DNA of 64,000 nucleotides from Silene latifolia (Eukaryota; Streptophyta; Magnoliopsida; Caryophyllales; Caryophyllaceae), in contig NC_133538.1 of assembly GCF_048544455.1 (NCBI RefSeq), positions 451,435,311 through 451,499,310 of the forward strand. The letters are read 5' to 3'. The translations under genes were made by a program, and so were the position numbers. The notes beneath the pieces are model-generated. The model made no database searches and was not told the DNA's origin. It saw only the letters and a list, made by a program, of their open reading frames with translations. Shown piece by piece: positions 21,346-39,639 of the stretch; the stretch's first letter is position 1, and every line of letters begins with the position of its first letter.

Positions 21346-22850
21346 CGGATATTCAAGTTACATGGTGATGTTTTCCCGTTCAATTTATGAGAGGAACGTA
21401 TGAAGTGCAAAGAAATCATTGCGGGATGATCTTGTTTTCCTTCCCGAATTCAAGTCACTGGTCAAGTTTCAAAGGCGGTGAGATTTTTGGTGTTTCCACT
21501 TCTTTGGTATGATTAAGGATGGTGAGCCTTCTTTGGGTTCTGACTCAACCGTTGGCTCAAGTTCGATTTGTTCAAGTGTACCCTCATTCCTCCTGGATGT
21601 CGTAGCCTCATTTTGTGGTATAAGTGGATCTGTTCCCCCCGTCTCTTGGCCAGTTCCTTCAATAAACAGTTGCTTCGACTGTTGATTCTGCACCTCTTGT
21701 TCGTTTTCCTCATGTATATCATCCATGTCATGTCATATCATTCCAAGCTCATAGTCCTCATCATCTTAATCATCCTGTTCCTGTGTATTAGAATGAAAAA
21801 GACTAGACTCATCAAATATGACATGCACACTTTCTTCCATTTTCATGGTTCTTTTATTATACAATTTATAAGCCTTTCTACGATCCGAGTAACCGACAAA
21901 TACGGCCTCATCACTACGAGCATCGAATTTACCCAAATTATCCTTTCCATTGTTGTGAACAAAGCATTTGCTTCCAAAGCATTTCAAACAGGTTAAATTA
22001 GGCTTTCTTCCTTTAAGCAATACGTAGGGTGTTTAGTTAATTATTTTTCGGATCATAACACGGTTATAAATGTGACATGATATGTTGACGGCTTCGGTCC
22101 AAAAATTCTTTGGCAACTTACTACTAATGAGCATAGTCCTAGCCATGTTTTCAAGTGGTAGTTCATAGGCTCTACAACCCCGTTTTGTTAAGGTGTAGCA
22201 CGCGCGGAAACGTTATGGCTAATACCGTGCTCATCACAATAAGAGATAAATGAGGAATTTTCAAATTCGGTTCCATGGTCGGATCTCAAAGATATGAGCT
22301 TTTTATCAAACTTGTTTTGGACCTTTTTCAACCAAATTAAAAATTCATCAAATACTTCATCTTTAGAACTCAAATAAAGAAGCCAAACAAATCGTGAAAA
22401 ATCGTCAACAATCACACATAAGAAACGACTACCTCCTTTGCTTCTAACACGCATTGGACCACATAAATCAATATAAAGTAACTCAAGAGGTTTAGATGTA
22501 CTAACGAAGTTTTTGGATTTAAAGGAGCTTCTTACTTGTTTCCCTTTAGCACAATCATCACACAAGCTATTAAAGTCGAATTTTATGTTAGGAATGCCGT
22601 CGACTAAGTCAAGTAGCTTAAGGGTGTTCAATGGTCTAGAATTTATACGACCTAATCTTTTATGCCAAAGCCATGGGTCGTTCTTTTTGAAAGCACTCAT
22701 ACAAGACATGGTACTACTAGACAATGCAAAAAGATTAGTCAAGTAAACATCATTAACACATTGTCCTTCTAACATAATTTTCCTTGTATTACCATCTTGA
22801 ACACGACATTCACTAGCACAAAATTCAACGATATTACCATTATCACACAA
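21346..22850 (-). pseudogene. Copia integrase and linker
   Basis: From 22850 downward: WHKRLGRIN and SLCDDCAKGKQVRSSF (His/Cys zinc region), then the core with LLYIDLCGPMRVRSKGGSRF, IVDDFSRFVWLLYL, LRSDHGTEFEN and, after a TAA stop just below 22200, QNGVVE. These supply the D, D and E of the catalytic core. The distal part to about 21350 is broken by several stops (KVFVGYSDRRKAYKLYNKRT-like block at 21880-21930; acidic linker at 21500-21720). Integrase would insert the cDNA, but it is inactive here. Confidence 0.88.
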
Positions 22851-23090
22851 TTAAGATATGCTAAGGAGATTATGCTTCAAACCTTTGATAAGCAACACTT
22901 TGTCGACACATTGTGACAATGACTTACCAACCTTCTCGATTGCAATAATTTCACCTTTCTTATTGTCACCAAACGTCACAGTGCCACCATTGTAGGCTTC
23001 TAGTGAGAGAAATTGGTTTTTACTTCCCGTCATATGACGTGAACATCCATTGTCCAAGTACCAATTGCTGCTGCCTCTCACTAATTCCTA
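22851..23090 (-). pseudogene. Copia aspartic protease
   Basis: The minus strand reads WYLDNGCSRHMTGSKNQFLS, VTFGDNKKGEIIAIEKVG, VLLIKGLKHNLLSIS. The expected catalytic D-S/T-G is DNG in this copy, an Asn in the second position that should impair activity. A stop at about 22851 separates it from the GAG-pre-integrase block. Confidence 0.88.
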
Positions 23091-23169
23091 TAAGAAATCA
23101 AGAGGTTAGTTTAGGAATCCAAACGAATTTAGATCCCTTTTTGTGAGTTGCATTGTTAATCAAATCTTT

Positions 23170-25158
23170 ACGAACCCACGCCTTTTTAGCAACCTTGATG
23201 TTCTTGTTTAAGTCATTTAATCTTTCAGGACAACCATTAAAATCATGAGCGTATGACCACAGATATTGCAAACAATATACTCGGGAAGGCCTGCATATTT
23301 TCTCCTTCGAAAATCAGTCTTGCTTGGTTCGTGGTTTCGAAAGTTACAGTTCACTGAACTGTTGCTTTTGAAACCAAGTCCAGCTTTCTCTTTAGATTTT
23401 AGGGACTGATTTATGAGGGAGTCTAAAATGTTTTGGCTACCTTCCCATTTCCTGTAAAACTCTTTTGCATGATGCAACTCTTTGGTTAATGTTTCAATTT
23501 TAGCAAGATGGTCAAGATTTAGTTGTCCTATATTGTTAAAAGCAGATTTAGCCTGACTACATTCATCACTAAGAAACAAAACAATTTGTTCGAGTTGCTT
23601 ATTATCATTTCGACACAAGGTAAGGTCAGCTAGCAATGAGTCTCGTTCTTTAGTCAAAATATCAACTTGAATCATCAAAGACTCATTTTCTTTTTCAACA
23701 TCAGAATTAACAGTAGAGGTTACTGTTGCTTTTGACGAGCTAGCGATATTCGTGAGAACAAGGTTTTCTTTCTTCAATTTCTTATTTCCTTTCTGAGTGA
23801 TGGAATGATGTTACTTTCTTTTATCTCGTCTAGACATTCTCTAAGACCAACATTATCTTCGGCAATCTCCTCAATTTGAGTTTGCAAGTCATAGAGTATA
23901 TCATTTTTAGCTAGACTCTTGTCAAGTACGTCATCAAACATCAAACAAAGCTTATCTTTAGAAAGAGTTCTAATCTTGTTCTTGAGATTAATTACCTCGG
24001 TGTCGGAGTCACCACTGGAGTCATCGGAGTGAGCTATAATACAGAGTGCGGATTCTTTCTTTGAAGACTTGGGTCCTTCAAGATCAAGACGAGTTGTCAT
24101 ACAAACTTTGGCATCTAATTCTTCCTCAAGTATTTAATCCTCATCGGAATCAGATACACCCCATATTGAAGACATGACTTTATGCTTAAAATCTTTCTTT
24201 GCAAAATCTCGTTTATCTTTAGATTTGAACTCATTCCACTTGGGGCAATCTTTGATAAGGTGACCTTTCTCACCACATTTGAAACAAGACACCGTGGAAT
24301 AAGATATCTTCTTTTGAAAACGTTTTTTACTAGAATTGTTGAACTTCTTAAGATTATGACTATTGATCATATCCGCTATGTTACGTGAGTACATGGCTTG
24401 TTTGTCATCTCCATCATCTTCCTCATCACTTGAGGTTGATTTGAGAGCAAAACCTCTAGCTTTGAAACATTCACCCGAGCGCTTTGCGAGACCTAACTCA
24501 ATGCCATCGGTGAGCCGATTAGTTCATTGAGGGACAATTCGGATAGATTTTTAGCCTCCTCAATAGCCGTCACCTTCGGTTTCCAATTATCACTTAGGCT
24601 ACGAAGGATCTTTCGGACTATATCCTCAGATTTGAGCTCTCTACCTAGACTCTTAAGTTCATTGACAATACTAGAAAAGCGAGAAGAAAGACAATTGATT
24701 TACTCGTCTTTCATCATATTGAACATCTCATATTGTTGCATGAGAAGGTCAATACGATGCTTATTGACTTGAGACGTTCCCTCATAAGCAAGGCTTAAGG
24801 TATCCCAAATCTCTTTAGCCGAGGTATATCCGGAGATGCGATTAATATCTTGATCACCGAGGCCATATTGAATAATGGACATGGCTTTAGAATTTTTCTC
24901 GACTTTACGATAATCAGCCTCGACATAACTTTCCTCACTTTTTACGGCACTTTTCCTATCAGAGTCAGTGACCGTTATAGCAAGGGGACCCTTTTGAATA
25001 ATGACCCAACACTCATAATCCGTACTTTTGACGTAGTGTTCCATACGGTGTTTCCACCAGGAATAGTTATCCCCTTTGAACATAGGGTACTTAGTATGTT
25101 TCCCGTCCATGACTATAGAATCAACTCTCTGGTAATTAACCAGTATCAAGAGCACAAG
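23170..25158 (-). pseudogene. gag: Copia gag (UBN2-type domain, CCHC knuckle, coiled coil)
   Basis: From 25155 downward: KYPMFKGDNYSWWKHRMEHY and the following 100 residues (EIWDTLSLAYEGTSQV) form the copia gag domain. A stop follows MMKDE at about 24702, then degenerate sequence. At 24394-24134 lies CFKCGEKGHLIKDC (CX2CX4HX4C). At 24100-23217 are long Glu/Lys/Leu-rich stretches predicted to be coiled coil (SLMIQVDILTKERDSLLADL), ending near a further Cys/His pair. Several in-frame stops and frame changes are present. Confidence 0.87.
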
Positions 25159-25170
25159 GCTCTGATACCA
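25159..25170 (-). promoter_or_regulatory. Primer-binding site, initiator Met tRNA
   Basis: The reverse complement is TGGTATCAGAGC, the usual plant Met-tRNA primer site, two bases inside the LTR end. Confidence 0.93.
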
Positions 25171-25172
25171 AT

Positions 25173-26679
25173 TGAAGAGTCACGGGCGAGAACACCTAAG
25201 AGGAGAAGGGGGTGAATTAGGTATCTATTTAAAAATTTAAGCTTAATGAAAGCTTCTTTTAAAACTCTTAAACACTTTAAACAATGCTTAGATGGAAGGA
25301 GAAGTTGATACTTAGAACTAGAGAGTTAGAAGTAATCAACAACGATTCAGCAATAGAAGTTACAGTGTACTCAACTGTTGATTCTAAAGATATAAACGTG
25401 AGTTTAGAGTGGCAGCGGAAATAAAACGAAATAGACACGACAAACGATGTTTTTAAAACTGGTTCGGTCACTACTCCGCGACCTACGTCCAACGCTATTT
25501 TATTAAACGTCTTAGAAGTAAACTTATAGAAACTAAGACCACCCCGAATAATAAAACAACTCCCCAACCTACTCCGGTTTCTAATGCTTAAAAGCTACTC
25601 CGCTTCCAAGACTTTTGCTTTGGGCTACTCCGCCGAAATACTACGTGCTCAAAAGCTACTCCGCTTCTAAGACTTCATGCTTAAGGATAACTCTATCCTA
25701 AAACTTTTGTTTGGTTCTACCCGGTTGTTACAAGACTCCACTTATCTCAATGGTGTTCACTCAATTGAACGGAGGAGATAAAGTTTAAGTACGAAACACG
25801 GGATCCTCGAACTCAATTAAACAACTAGGTGCAACTCATCAACTCAATAAAAGGACTCAAAGAGAAGAAACAAACTTGCAAAATGTGACTCAATAATTTG
25901 TAAGTGATAAACGATTTTGCAAAGTTAATTTACAAGATAAAGCATAAGTCTTTTTTTCGGTTTAAAACTCGTTGTTGCACACTTCTAAAAATGAATTAAG
26001 CAAGGTATTTATAATGTCCAAGTAGTATACTTTACACATTAAAATATCTTACACTCATAAGCACAAGTGATTAAAAATGTTGTAAATAGTTTGCTTGGGA
26101 AACATGCACAAGTCAGCCGAAATTCTTCTCCAAGCAAACCGAGTATTCTTCCTTATGTCGGTATATACTCAAGCAAGAAATCAGGTTAGTGCATACACAA
26201 ATATGGGTTGGGTTTTTCATCAAGAAACAAGTATAAATGGTTGTATTTATGGGAACCATAAACATTTCCATAAATGAAAAAAGCAAACAACCCATTTATA
26301 GAAAGTGTCTTATTGTGCAAGAAAACTCTTTAGCAAGACATTGAAAGCTCTATTTTCTTCAAAGACGTCAAAACATTTTCAGAAAACTATTTGTGAACAA
26401 TGAAAGCATTTTAACAATAGTTCAAATATTTTCGAAATTATTCTTTGAAGGACGAGTCAGAAGTAACAGTTGACTGAACTGTTGTTTTTGCACCTAGACA
26501 TAAATTCGAGTTAAAGAACTCCTTACAACACATGACTTTAACACAATTGACAATTTTCATCTTTGATCTTCATGATGATTTTCTTGATAATCTTGAATTG
26601 ATAATTGAAACTTCATTCTACATGGCTAAAACTTAAGAGGCACATAATTAAATAAACAATGAGATTAATTTATCTTAAG
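25173..26679 (-). repeat. 5' LTR of the copia element
   Basis: The inner end on the minus strand is ...GTGACTCTTCA next to the primer site. A TATA box (reverse complement TATAAATACC, 26005-26014) supports minus-strand transcription. The outer end is uncertain. The LTR is interrupted at 26680 by the 3.2-kb solo LTR, and ACTAATCA near 29862-29869 is a possible terminus. Confidence 0.7.
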
Positions 26680-26684
26680 GCATC

Positions 26685-29600
26685 TGTGGACAACGCCCGC
26701 GGGAATTGTGTCCGCGGGATCCACACTAGGCATAATCGACTCGAAGTTCTTTCGAATCGAATTAAGACAAATTAGAGTCGCCACAAAGTTTTTTGGGAAC
26801 TTGGAACCGTTCAAGTCAACTTTACACCTTTCATCGAAAAGCATAAAGCCAATCGACTACGAATGATTAAAGATAAAGACTTGTACCCTATATCACTCGA
26901 TTTGAATGACTCTCGTACTCCAATGGTATTTAGACGGATCCACAAACCATAGATCTTGAGTAAGGGGTGAGGGTACGTGTTAGGAAGCCCATAAGGACAC
27001 CTAACCCCGCCCGTCAATAACGGCCTCTACTAAGTCAAGTATCGGATTTCAAACAAGGTCATAGCTACTACGATATATGATATGCAAACATCGTTTTAAA
27101 ACCCTAACATGTGAAGTTTCTATGTTGATTTAGATGCAACTAAACTAACTTTGTCAAAGTTGTAATTTAGCATGTGGGTTGATTGATCTAACAACATACA
27201 AAACAAAGCAAACAAGGCTTAGGGGGAATGGGGGAGCCATTGGGATCTATCCTATTACAACCCAGGCATTTCATGCCGACACAACGATAAATTAAAGATA
27301 CAACTCGATCTAAAATACAACGCTATACACAAAACCGTACATGACACATTACACGGCCAATTCGGCCTAGGGAAACGTGCACAAGGGGGGTGGCCCACGG
27401 CTTACATGACTCACGGCCTTGGGTCACTCCTCGTGATGCGTGCTTTCACTTAATCTTATCTAATTAGACATAGGGCCACACACCAAAGCACGCATTAGCA
27501 TAAATCGGGCCATGTTGCTTTAAACAACATGCGATTTAGTACGCTCTTACATGCATTGGGGCCTAACCATCTAACCAAACAAGACTAAAGTTTTTGAAGA
27601 AGTTTTGACTCGATAAAAGTAAAACAAACTTGAAAATTACAACTCGATGAACAAACTATAAATTACAAGCTACGAAACGACAAAGAACAAATGATATAAA
27701 ACAAATGAAACAAGAAGAGGCACGGCCACCCTCACGGCCTAAAGCCACGTCCACCCTAGTTCCTAGGTTAGATTCATTAGTTAGATAGATTTGCGAAGCG
27801 ATGCGGGATGTACATTAGAAAACGATGATAAACGAGGTCAGAAAGCTTTGCTTAAAACCGGGTGCTCAACACGGCCTAAAGGGTCAAATTAGGTCAAGTT
27901 CGCTAATTAATTTAACTCATCGAGTGTTAATAAGAAGGTGCTAATCACGCACTCTTATACTAGCGAGAAACCACGTGGAAAGAGAGATGCATTCAATTAG
28001 ATTAGAGAATTGTTGATCGATTTTAAAAGCTATGTCGATGCACCCTAACATGTCTAATTAGGTTATTAAATTGATCTAATGTCGTCTAAATAAGTCATAT
28101 GTTAACAATCAGAGGTTGAAATAACATGCAACGGGTCCTAGGGTAGGTCGAATTGGTCGAAACAAACGAGGGATCAAAAGCGAGGAACGAAGTTAGAAAT
28201 CGTTTTATTAATGCCCTACCTTGAACACGAGGATATGTAAGTGAGACGGGGTGTACGACCGACCGATGTGGCGGATTTCTTTCCCATCTCAAGTCAACGC
28301 GGGTGTTCGTGGTGGTACTTTAGCTCGTACTCGGACTAAACTAGTTTCATAGTTAATGATATTAAACGATAAACAAAACGATAAACAAAACGATAAACAA
28401 TAAAAAAACAAACATAAAAGAACGAAATAAAAAGGAGAAGAGGAGGATTTGATGCACCCTCAACCTACATGTATCATTGACACCGTCTTGGGTCGTAATC
28501 GATCGTAGATTTTATCTCGAGAGGCCGTCGTCGACGAAGGAACAAAACAAACAACACGTTTTTTGCAAATCTGGACAGCAACTTTCAAACTGCAATTTCT
28601 CACTCGTTTCACGGTGAAAATTAGATTTAAAAGATGTTTTGAAAACTATAAAGAGAGGAGAACAAAGATCTTAAAACAATCCATGCTCTTTTTGGATTAT
28701 TGCGCACGAAAAACGAGCACAAACAGAACTGGACAGACAGGAAAAGCCGCGAAAACAGAGTGTATGTCACTCCGTTTTTCGAGGGGATTCGTGTACTCTC
28801 AAGAGCAATTTGGCACGTGAATATTTGTCTGAGATGTAGATGGATGTTGTGTGGTTAATTAGGAACAAGAAACTCGAATTTTGATGGAGGTTTGAGGGTT
28901 GAACGTAGGGTTCCAAAGAGGACACACAAACTGATTCTCAGTTTTGTATGTCGGTTTTGTCGAGGGTTTTTGAGAGGCAATTAGGGTTTATTTCTGGAGT
29001 TTAAAGCTTGTAAGTGACGGTAGTATATATGGAGAACTTAGAGGAATAAAAGTATGGCAGAGGGGAGGTATTTATAGGGAGTTAAAGTAGGGTAAAAGAG
29101 AGCAACAAGCAGTCGGGCTGCTCTGTTTTGCTGCTGCTGTCCAGCAGCTATTGTGAGCTCGTGTAGGGTTTTGGAGGGGTGTTTCTTGGTGGTTAAGCTA
29201 GGGTAATATGGGTAGGATACTAGGGTATGGATTAGGGTTAATGGGCACGGGTTTAAGTGGTGTTTGGAGCGGGTTTGGGGCTGTTTAGTGGACTCGGGTT
29301 GAAGGGTGACGGACTGGTTTGTGCTGCTGTTTGGGGCTCGAAAATAAGGAGGTATGGACGTGGGTTTGCATGGTATTAGGGCCTGGTTATGAGGGTGAGT
29401 GATGGGTTGGGTTATAGGTCAGGAATTGGTTCGAGTTTGCTTCGAAAATCGTGCCCAAATCAAGTTGAAAACGAGCTCAAAATCGCGTATAAAATCGTCG
29501 TAAAAAACGAGTTCTTCAAATACGATTTATAAAACGATTTAAATTGATTTTTCAAATCAATTAACTAAAGAATGATTTTTCAAATCAAAAAATATATTTT

Positions 29601-29846
29601 ATTTTCAATAAAATAAATTTAAGAAGATAAATTCAAGTTAAAACAATAAAATGAATTCACTCAAAAAAACATTTAATTTAAATATCATTTAAATTAATAA
29701 AATACTTCGTCGACAACGCTCATTCTACATCGTAAAACGAGCCCAAATAATGACAATGACAACTAAAGAATACATGTGTCCTATCATCATCGGGTGTTTG
29801 TCGGGTTCTCTATAAATTCCAATATCGACGGATACGGGTATCTACA
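26685..29846 (-). mobile_element. Solo LTR, 3,162 bp, Ty3/gypsy Tat/Ogre-like size
   Basis: Ends are TGTGGACAAC and GGGTATCTACA, flanked by perfect 5-bp GCATC duplications (26680-26684 and 29847-29851). No internal coding or second LTR is present, so it is a solo LTR left by LTR-LTR recombination. The minus orientation is supported by a TATA box, reverse complement CCTATAAATACC at about 29066-29077. The length suits the very long LTRs of the Tat/Ogre group, but the family is not proven. The GC-rich end CCCGCGGG..CCGCGGGATCC is notable. ORFs within it are short and unsupported. Confidence 0.85.
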
Positions 29847-30384
29847 GCATCATTAATATTAACTAATCAAATTGGGTCTCTTCAAATAAGCTAAAGTATT
29901 GTAGTGGAGTGAGGTAATTGGAGAGAGGGAAGGTATTGTGGGGTATTATTATGGATATGGTGATTAAAATAAGTATTTTTGTGGGGTAAGGTGATTAAAA
30001 TAAGTATTTTTGTGGGGTGAGGTGAGGTATTTTGAATAGATAAAAAAGGAAAGGCGGAAGGTTATTTAGAATAGGAGGGATTATATAGGATATGATATAA
30101 TATATTATAAACTAATCTAAACTATATGAGCTAAGATAGAGAATTTACCATTTGTTTTAGGGGAAAAGAAATAAATGGGAAATTAGAGTTTTATAATAAG
30201 GTTAAAAGGGTATAAGATAAAAACTTGACAAAATGCGTGTGAAAGAGAAAAATATAGATTGGAATCAGATGTATTGCGAAGTACTTAATTTATCATTACT
30301 TATTACTTTAATAACTTGGGATTAGAGTTAGAAATATTAGTGGCAAAATTTTAGTAATTAGGCTTTGCTGTTTTAGATTTTAAG

Positions 30385-30680
30385 TCCCGTTCAGCTTTTA
30401 TAAGTTCAGTTGAGAAAAGTTAAGTTCCTACAAGTTCAGTTGATGAAAGTTAAGCTCCTATAAGTTTAGTTCAGCTCCAATAAGTTCCGTTCGAAAAGTT
30501 AAGCTCAATTCATACCCTTTTTTCTATAAGCTAAGCTTCTATAAGTCCAGTTCGCCTCCTATAAGTTCATTAGTTCAGAAAAGTTAAGCTCAATTTTAGT
30601 TCAACATTTATATCTTCAATTCCAAAAAGTTAAACTCCTATAAGTTTAGTTCAGTTCATCAAAATTAAGTTCAAAAGAAC
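30385..30680. repeat. Degenerate minisatellite (AAGTTCAGTT/CTATAAGTT words)
   Basis: The words TATAAGTTCAGTT, GAAAAGTTAAG and CTCCTATAAG recur about eight to ten times with a loose period near 30. The repeats are imperfect and of unknown origin. They could be the inside of an old DNA transposon. Confidence 0.6.
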
Positions 30681-31089
30681 AGAGTCCTAGAGTATTATCA
30701 CATCAAACAGCCTTCGTAATATCGTCTATATGGATTAAACCGTTCAATCTTTCAAAAATACTTTCGAGTAATATTTAAATTGTTTTTATAGGGAACATGA
30801 ATCATAGAAATGACGAAACTTTATCCTATAAAGACAAAACCCCATCAATTAAACATAATGCATACGTATGATATTACATGTTTACTGTAAGTAACATACA
30901 TCCATTAGAAACAAAATCTATCACTTAACAAAGTAGTCACAATAAGAGTATGAATAAAATTAGACTGGATTTTTCTCCTAATAGGAGACAACTATCAAAG
31001 TGTAGTATATATAAATCGTTAAAATATAATCAAACTTTCAAATTTGAGATTCTGACTATCCTTTTTAGTGTATTTTCTTGTAATGTTTA

Positions 31090-31090
31090 C

Positions 31091-31173
<83 letters not shown>
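31090..31173. repeat. (TAA)n microsatellite
   Basis: About 28 nearly perfect TAA units. The poly-isoleucine ORF across it is an artefact. Confidence 0.97.
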
Positions 31174-31174
<1 letters not shown>

Positions 31175-32186
31175 TTAATATGGATATTTTATTTTATTTT
31201 GTGCAGTTGAAAGAAATCTGATATTTTACAAGAATTCGCATACTTCAGGTATACGACCTTCTCCAATTCTCGAATGAAATTCGGTATAAATTTATGCGAT
31301 ATTTAGTGTATTGTTTTTCTGTCTAATAGTTGGTACTAATTTCGTCCAATTATGCACGCCTATATGTTTATCGGTGCTCCATTTATATGCGAATTGCTCA
31401 TCCTCACTAATTTTTGTGGTGTTTTGAGTATTAAATTTGTCTAATACACACATTCAAATATACTGATATACCCTAATAGTTAACAAATGTATTACGGAGT
31501 ATGAAGTTAATTTTTTTTTTTTTTACTGAACCTTTATAAGGAAAAGAAAGTCCGTACAAAGGCTAAGCAACGTTATCGAGTAGCAAGGCAGTATGAATTT
31601 AATGATGAAGAGTATTTTGTCTTTCTTACTCTTTCTGTCTTATTTATGTTTTGTGTGACAATTTCTTCACTACTACAGATACAGGCTATAACAACGGTAA
31701 AAAACCGTTGTTATATAAAAAAAGCGGACGTTGTTAAAGCGTCCGTTGTAGAAGGTTTTAACAACGGTTAGTTTTCTTAAGGAAACCGTTGTTAAAACTA
31801 TTAACAACGGTTTTATGTATAAAAACCCGTTGTGGAAAGTGTGACTCAATTTTGGGGGGAAAGTTATAACAACGGGTTTTAATATACAAAACTGTTGTTA
31901 TAACTAAAGACAACGGGTTGTTTTAAAATAACCGTTGTTGTTTGTTCTTAAAAAATAAAAAAAAATTAAATTAAATATTACTAGATGCATGCATAATTAC
32001 GGCCTGTTAGAATTCCGATGCATGCATTATTACTGACATCACTGTACATATGAACGGATAATATGGAATGAGAAGGGTTAGTAATAAGATTTGAAGCAGC
32101 ATTATTGAGAGATATGATGATGATTATGGCACAACTTCCTAACATATATATTAATTAAAAAGCAACTCAACCCACACATTGCTTAG

Positions 32187-32194
32187 TATAAATA
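32187..32194 (+). promoter_or_regulatory. TATA box inside the CACTA element
   Basis: TATAAATA follows ATTGCTTAG and lies 122 bases before ATG 32309. The intervening A/C-rich sequence looks like a plant 5' leader (CAACTAACATTTCC, CATCTCCAAACCC). Confidence 0.65.
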
Positions 32195-32308
32195 CATTGC
32201 ATATCTCAACTAACATTTCCATTATCTCAATATATTCATCTCCAAACCCTAACTGCTAAAACAAACTCTACTTAATCTTTCAAAACAAACTCAAAAAACT
32301 CCAACAAA

Positions 32309-32479
32309 ATGAATGATTTCATCCTTAAGACTCTTACCATGATCGAGAACAACAACAACTTCATCCGCCGGTTCCTCCATATTGAGGAAAGTTTCAGAGC
32401 TACCTTGCGGATGCTCGATCCGCACCAAGCACGCCAAAGAAGATGGCTTGACGGAGCGGCGAAGATTGCGGCTATATGA
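32309..32479 (+). CDS. Small orphan ORF (56 aa) carried by the CACTA element
   Basis: ATG 32309 lies in AACAAAATGA, a good plant start context, and the stop is TGA 32477-32479. The peptide begins MNDFILKTLTMIENNNNF, has an amphipathic Arg/Glu/Leu-rich middle (IRRFLHIEESFRATLRMLD) and a basic C terminus (HQARQRRWLDGAAKIAA). There is no signal peptide or membrane segment. I do not recognise it. With a TATA box and leader upstream it looks like a captured or element-borne gene. It could also be the first exon of a captured host gene. The antisense frames 32272-32581 are less convincing because they lack such context. Confidence 0.5.
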   Translation: MNDFILKTLTMIENNNNFIRRFLHIEESFRATLRMLDPHQARQRRWLDGAAKIAAI

Positions 32480-33480
32480 CGATATAGCAACGATGAACGG
32501 AACCTCAAATAGCCAAGGAGGAGAGGACGGATACGATAGAAAGCGAGAATAAGATCCTCTATGAAAATATAAGAATTGCATTTTTACATATGTAATTTTT
32601 TTTTTTAATTTATGTATTTATAAATTAATATATATATATATATATATATTAATTATGTTTATCTTACTTCTTCATCTTGCTTCTTCATTGTTTTACTAAC
32701 TAATTATGCGAACAATACTTAAACAAATAACATAATGGTCGATACAAACACATACATGCAAAAGAAATAAATAGAAAAAGAAAATAATGACGATGAAACT
32801 AACAGTGACGACGAGATTTACCTGATAAATACATAACGTAATAGACGATGAAATCACAGTGACGGCGAGAAGATAAAGCGACGATGAGAAAGAGAGAAAG
32901 AGAGTGTGTATGTGTTTTGTGTTTGTTTGTCTGCTGTGTTTGTGTTTGTGTATTAATAAGGGTTGTGTTTTGTGGTTTGCGAGCTTACTTGTTTGTGTGG
33001 TTTATAGTATGGAAGGTATTGACAACGGTTATTAAACAACAACCGTTGTGAAATATGTTTTAACAACGGTTGTAAAAAACACCCGTTGTTAAATAAGTTT
33101 TAACAACGAGTTTCAAAAATAACCGTTGTTATTACTTTTCACTAACTTTGCGCCAATTTTGCGCCAAATTATTAACAACGGTTGTGCATGTGTGACCCGT
33201 TGTTAAAACTAATAACAACGGTTTTTATAACCATACCCGTTGTAATTTATTTTAGTAAAATCCGCGCCATACATTCTACAACGTCTATTGTGATTTTCGT
33301 GAATAATCGTTGTTAAAGGGGCGTTGTAGTTGCCTAGATTTGTAGTAGTGCTTGGAAACAAACGGCTTTGTTTCTGATTGTTATTCATCGCTTTTGGCTG
33401 TTTTTTTAGTAAAAAGTACACACTTTTCGATTTTTAGTCATTATCTCTATTATTTGATGGTAATCTCAATATCTACTAGT

Positions 33481-33482
<2 letters not shown>

Positions 33483-33570
<88 letters not shown>
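33483..33570. repeat. (TA)44 microsatellite, left border of element A
   Basis: A perfect TA run. It marks the left edge of the first microsatellite-bordered element. Confidence 0.97.
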
Positions 33571-39371
<5,801 letters not shown>

Positions 39372-39639
39372 TAATGAGTCCAACATGTGTCATTGAGTCC
39401 ATAAGTCCCTCTAAGGGCCATTGGATGGACTCAATGGATGGTTGAGATGAATTTGATTAAAGGCTATTAAAAAAAAAAAAGGTAAAAAATGTGGATGGTT
39501 GGATTGAGATGAGTGGTTGAGATTGAAAATTACCAAAAAAAATTACCAATAATCAAATTTCTATACACTAATTAATTTTTCTTTCTCCCTCTAGCCCCTA
39601 ATTAATCAGTTTTGAGTTTCAGATTTCAGAAGTGTAAAT

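Larger units (their letters stand above)
21113..26679 (-). mobile_element. Ty1/copia element (SIRE-like), 5' part: RT start, INT, PR, gag, LTR
   Basis: Read on the minus strand from right to left: LTR (25173 up), Met-tRNA primer site, gag, protease, integrase and the start of RT. The element continues at 10254-9241 beyond the Athila-like insert. The long coiled-coil gag with a CCHC knuckle and the CSRHMTG protease block suggest the SIRE/Maximus lineage, from memory of the families only. It is heavily decayed. Confidence 0.85.
29852..31667. other. AT-rich intergenic DNA with minor repeats
   Basis: I see no gene. Contents are a 31-bp tandem duplication at 29959-30020 (GGTGATTAAAATAAG...), a degenerate minisatellite at about 30385-30680 built on AAGTTCAGTT, AAAAGTTAAG and CTCCTATAAG words, and a TAA microsatellite at 31090-31173. 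Confidence 0.6.
31668..33350. mobile_element. Non-autonomous CACTA (En/Spm-type) transposon, 1,683 bp
   Basis: Inverted ends are CACTACTACAGATACAGGC on the left and, as reverse complement, CACTACTACAAATCTAGGC on the right. The flanks carry the 3-bp duplication CTT (31665-31667, 33351-33353). Both subterminal regions (31680-31945 and 33010-33335) are packed with AACAACGGT/ACCGTTGTT units in both orientations, as expected for CACTA subterminal binding sites. No transposase is encoded. The middle contains a promoter-like region and a 56-codon ORF. Confidence 0.93.

Noticed and set aside
25277..25567. 96-codon reverse ORF in the copia LTR
   Set aside because: It is upstream of gag within the LTR, matches no element protein and has no start context.
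30950..31210. ORF with a poly-isoleucine run
   Set aside because: Translation of the TAA microsatellite.
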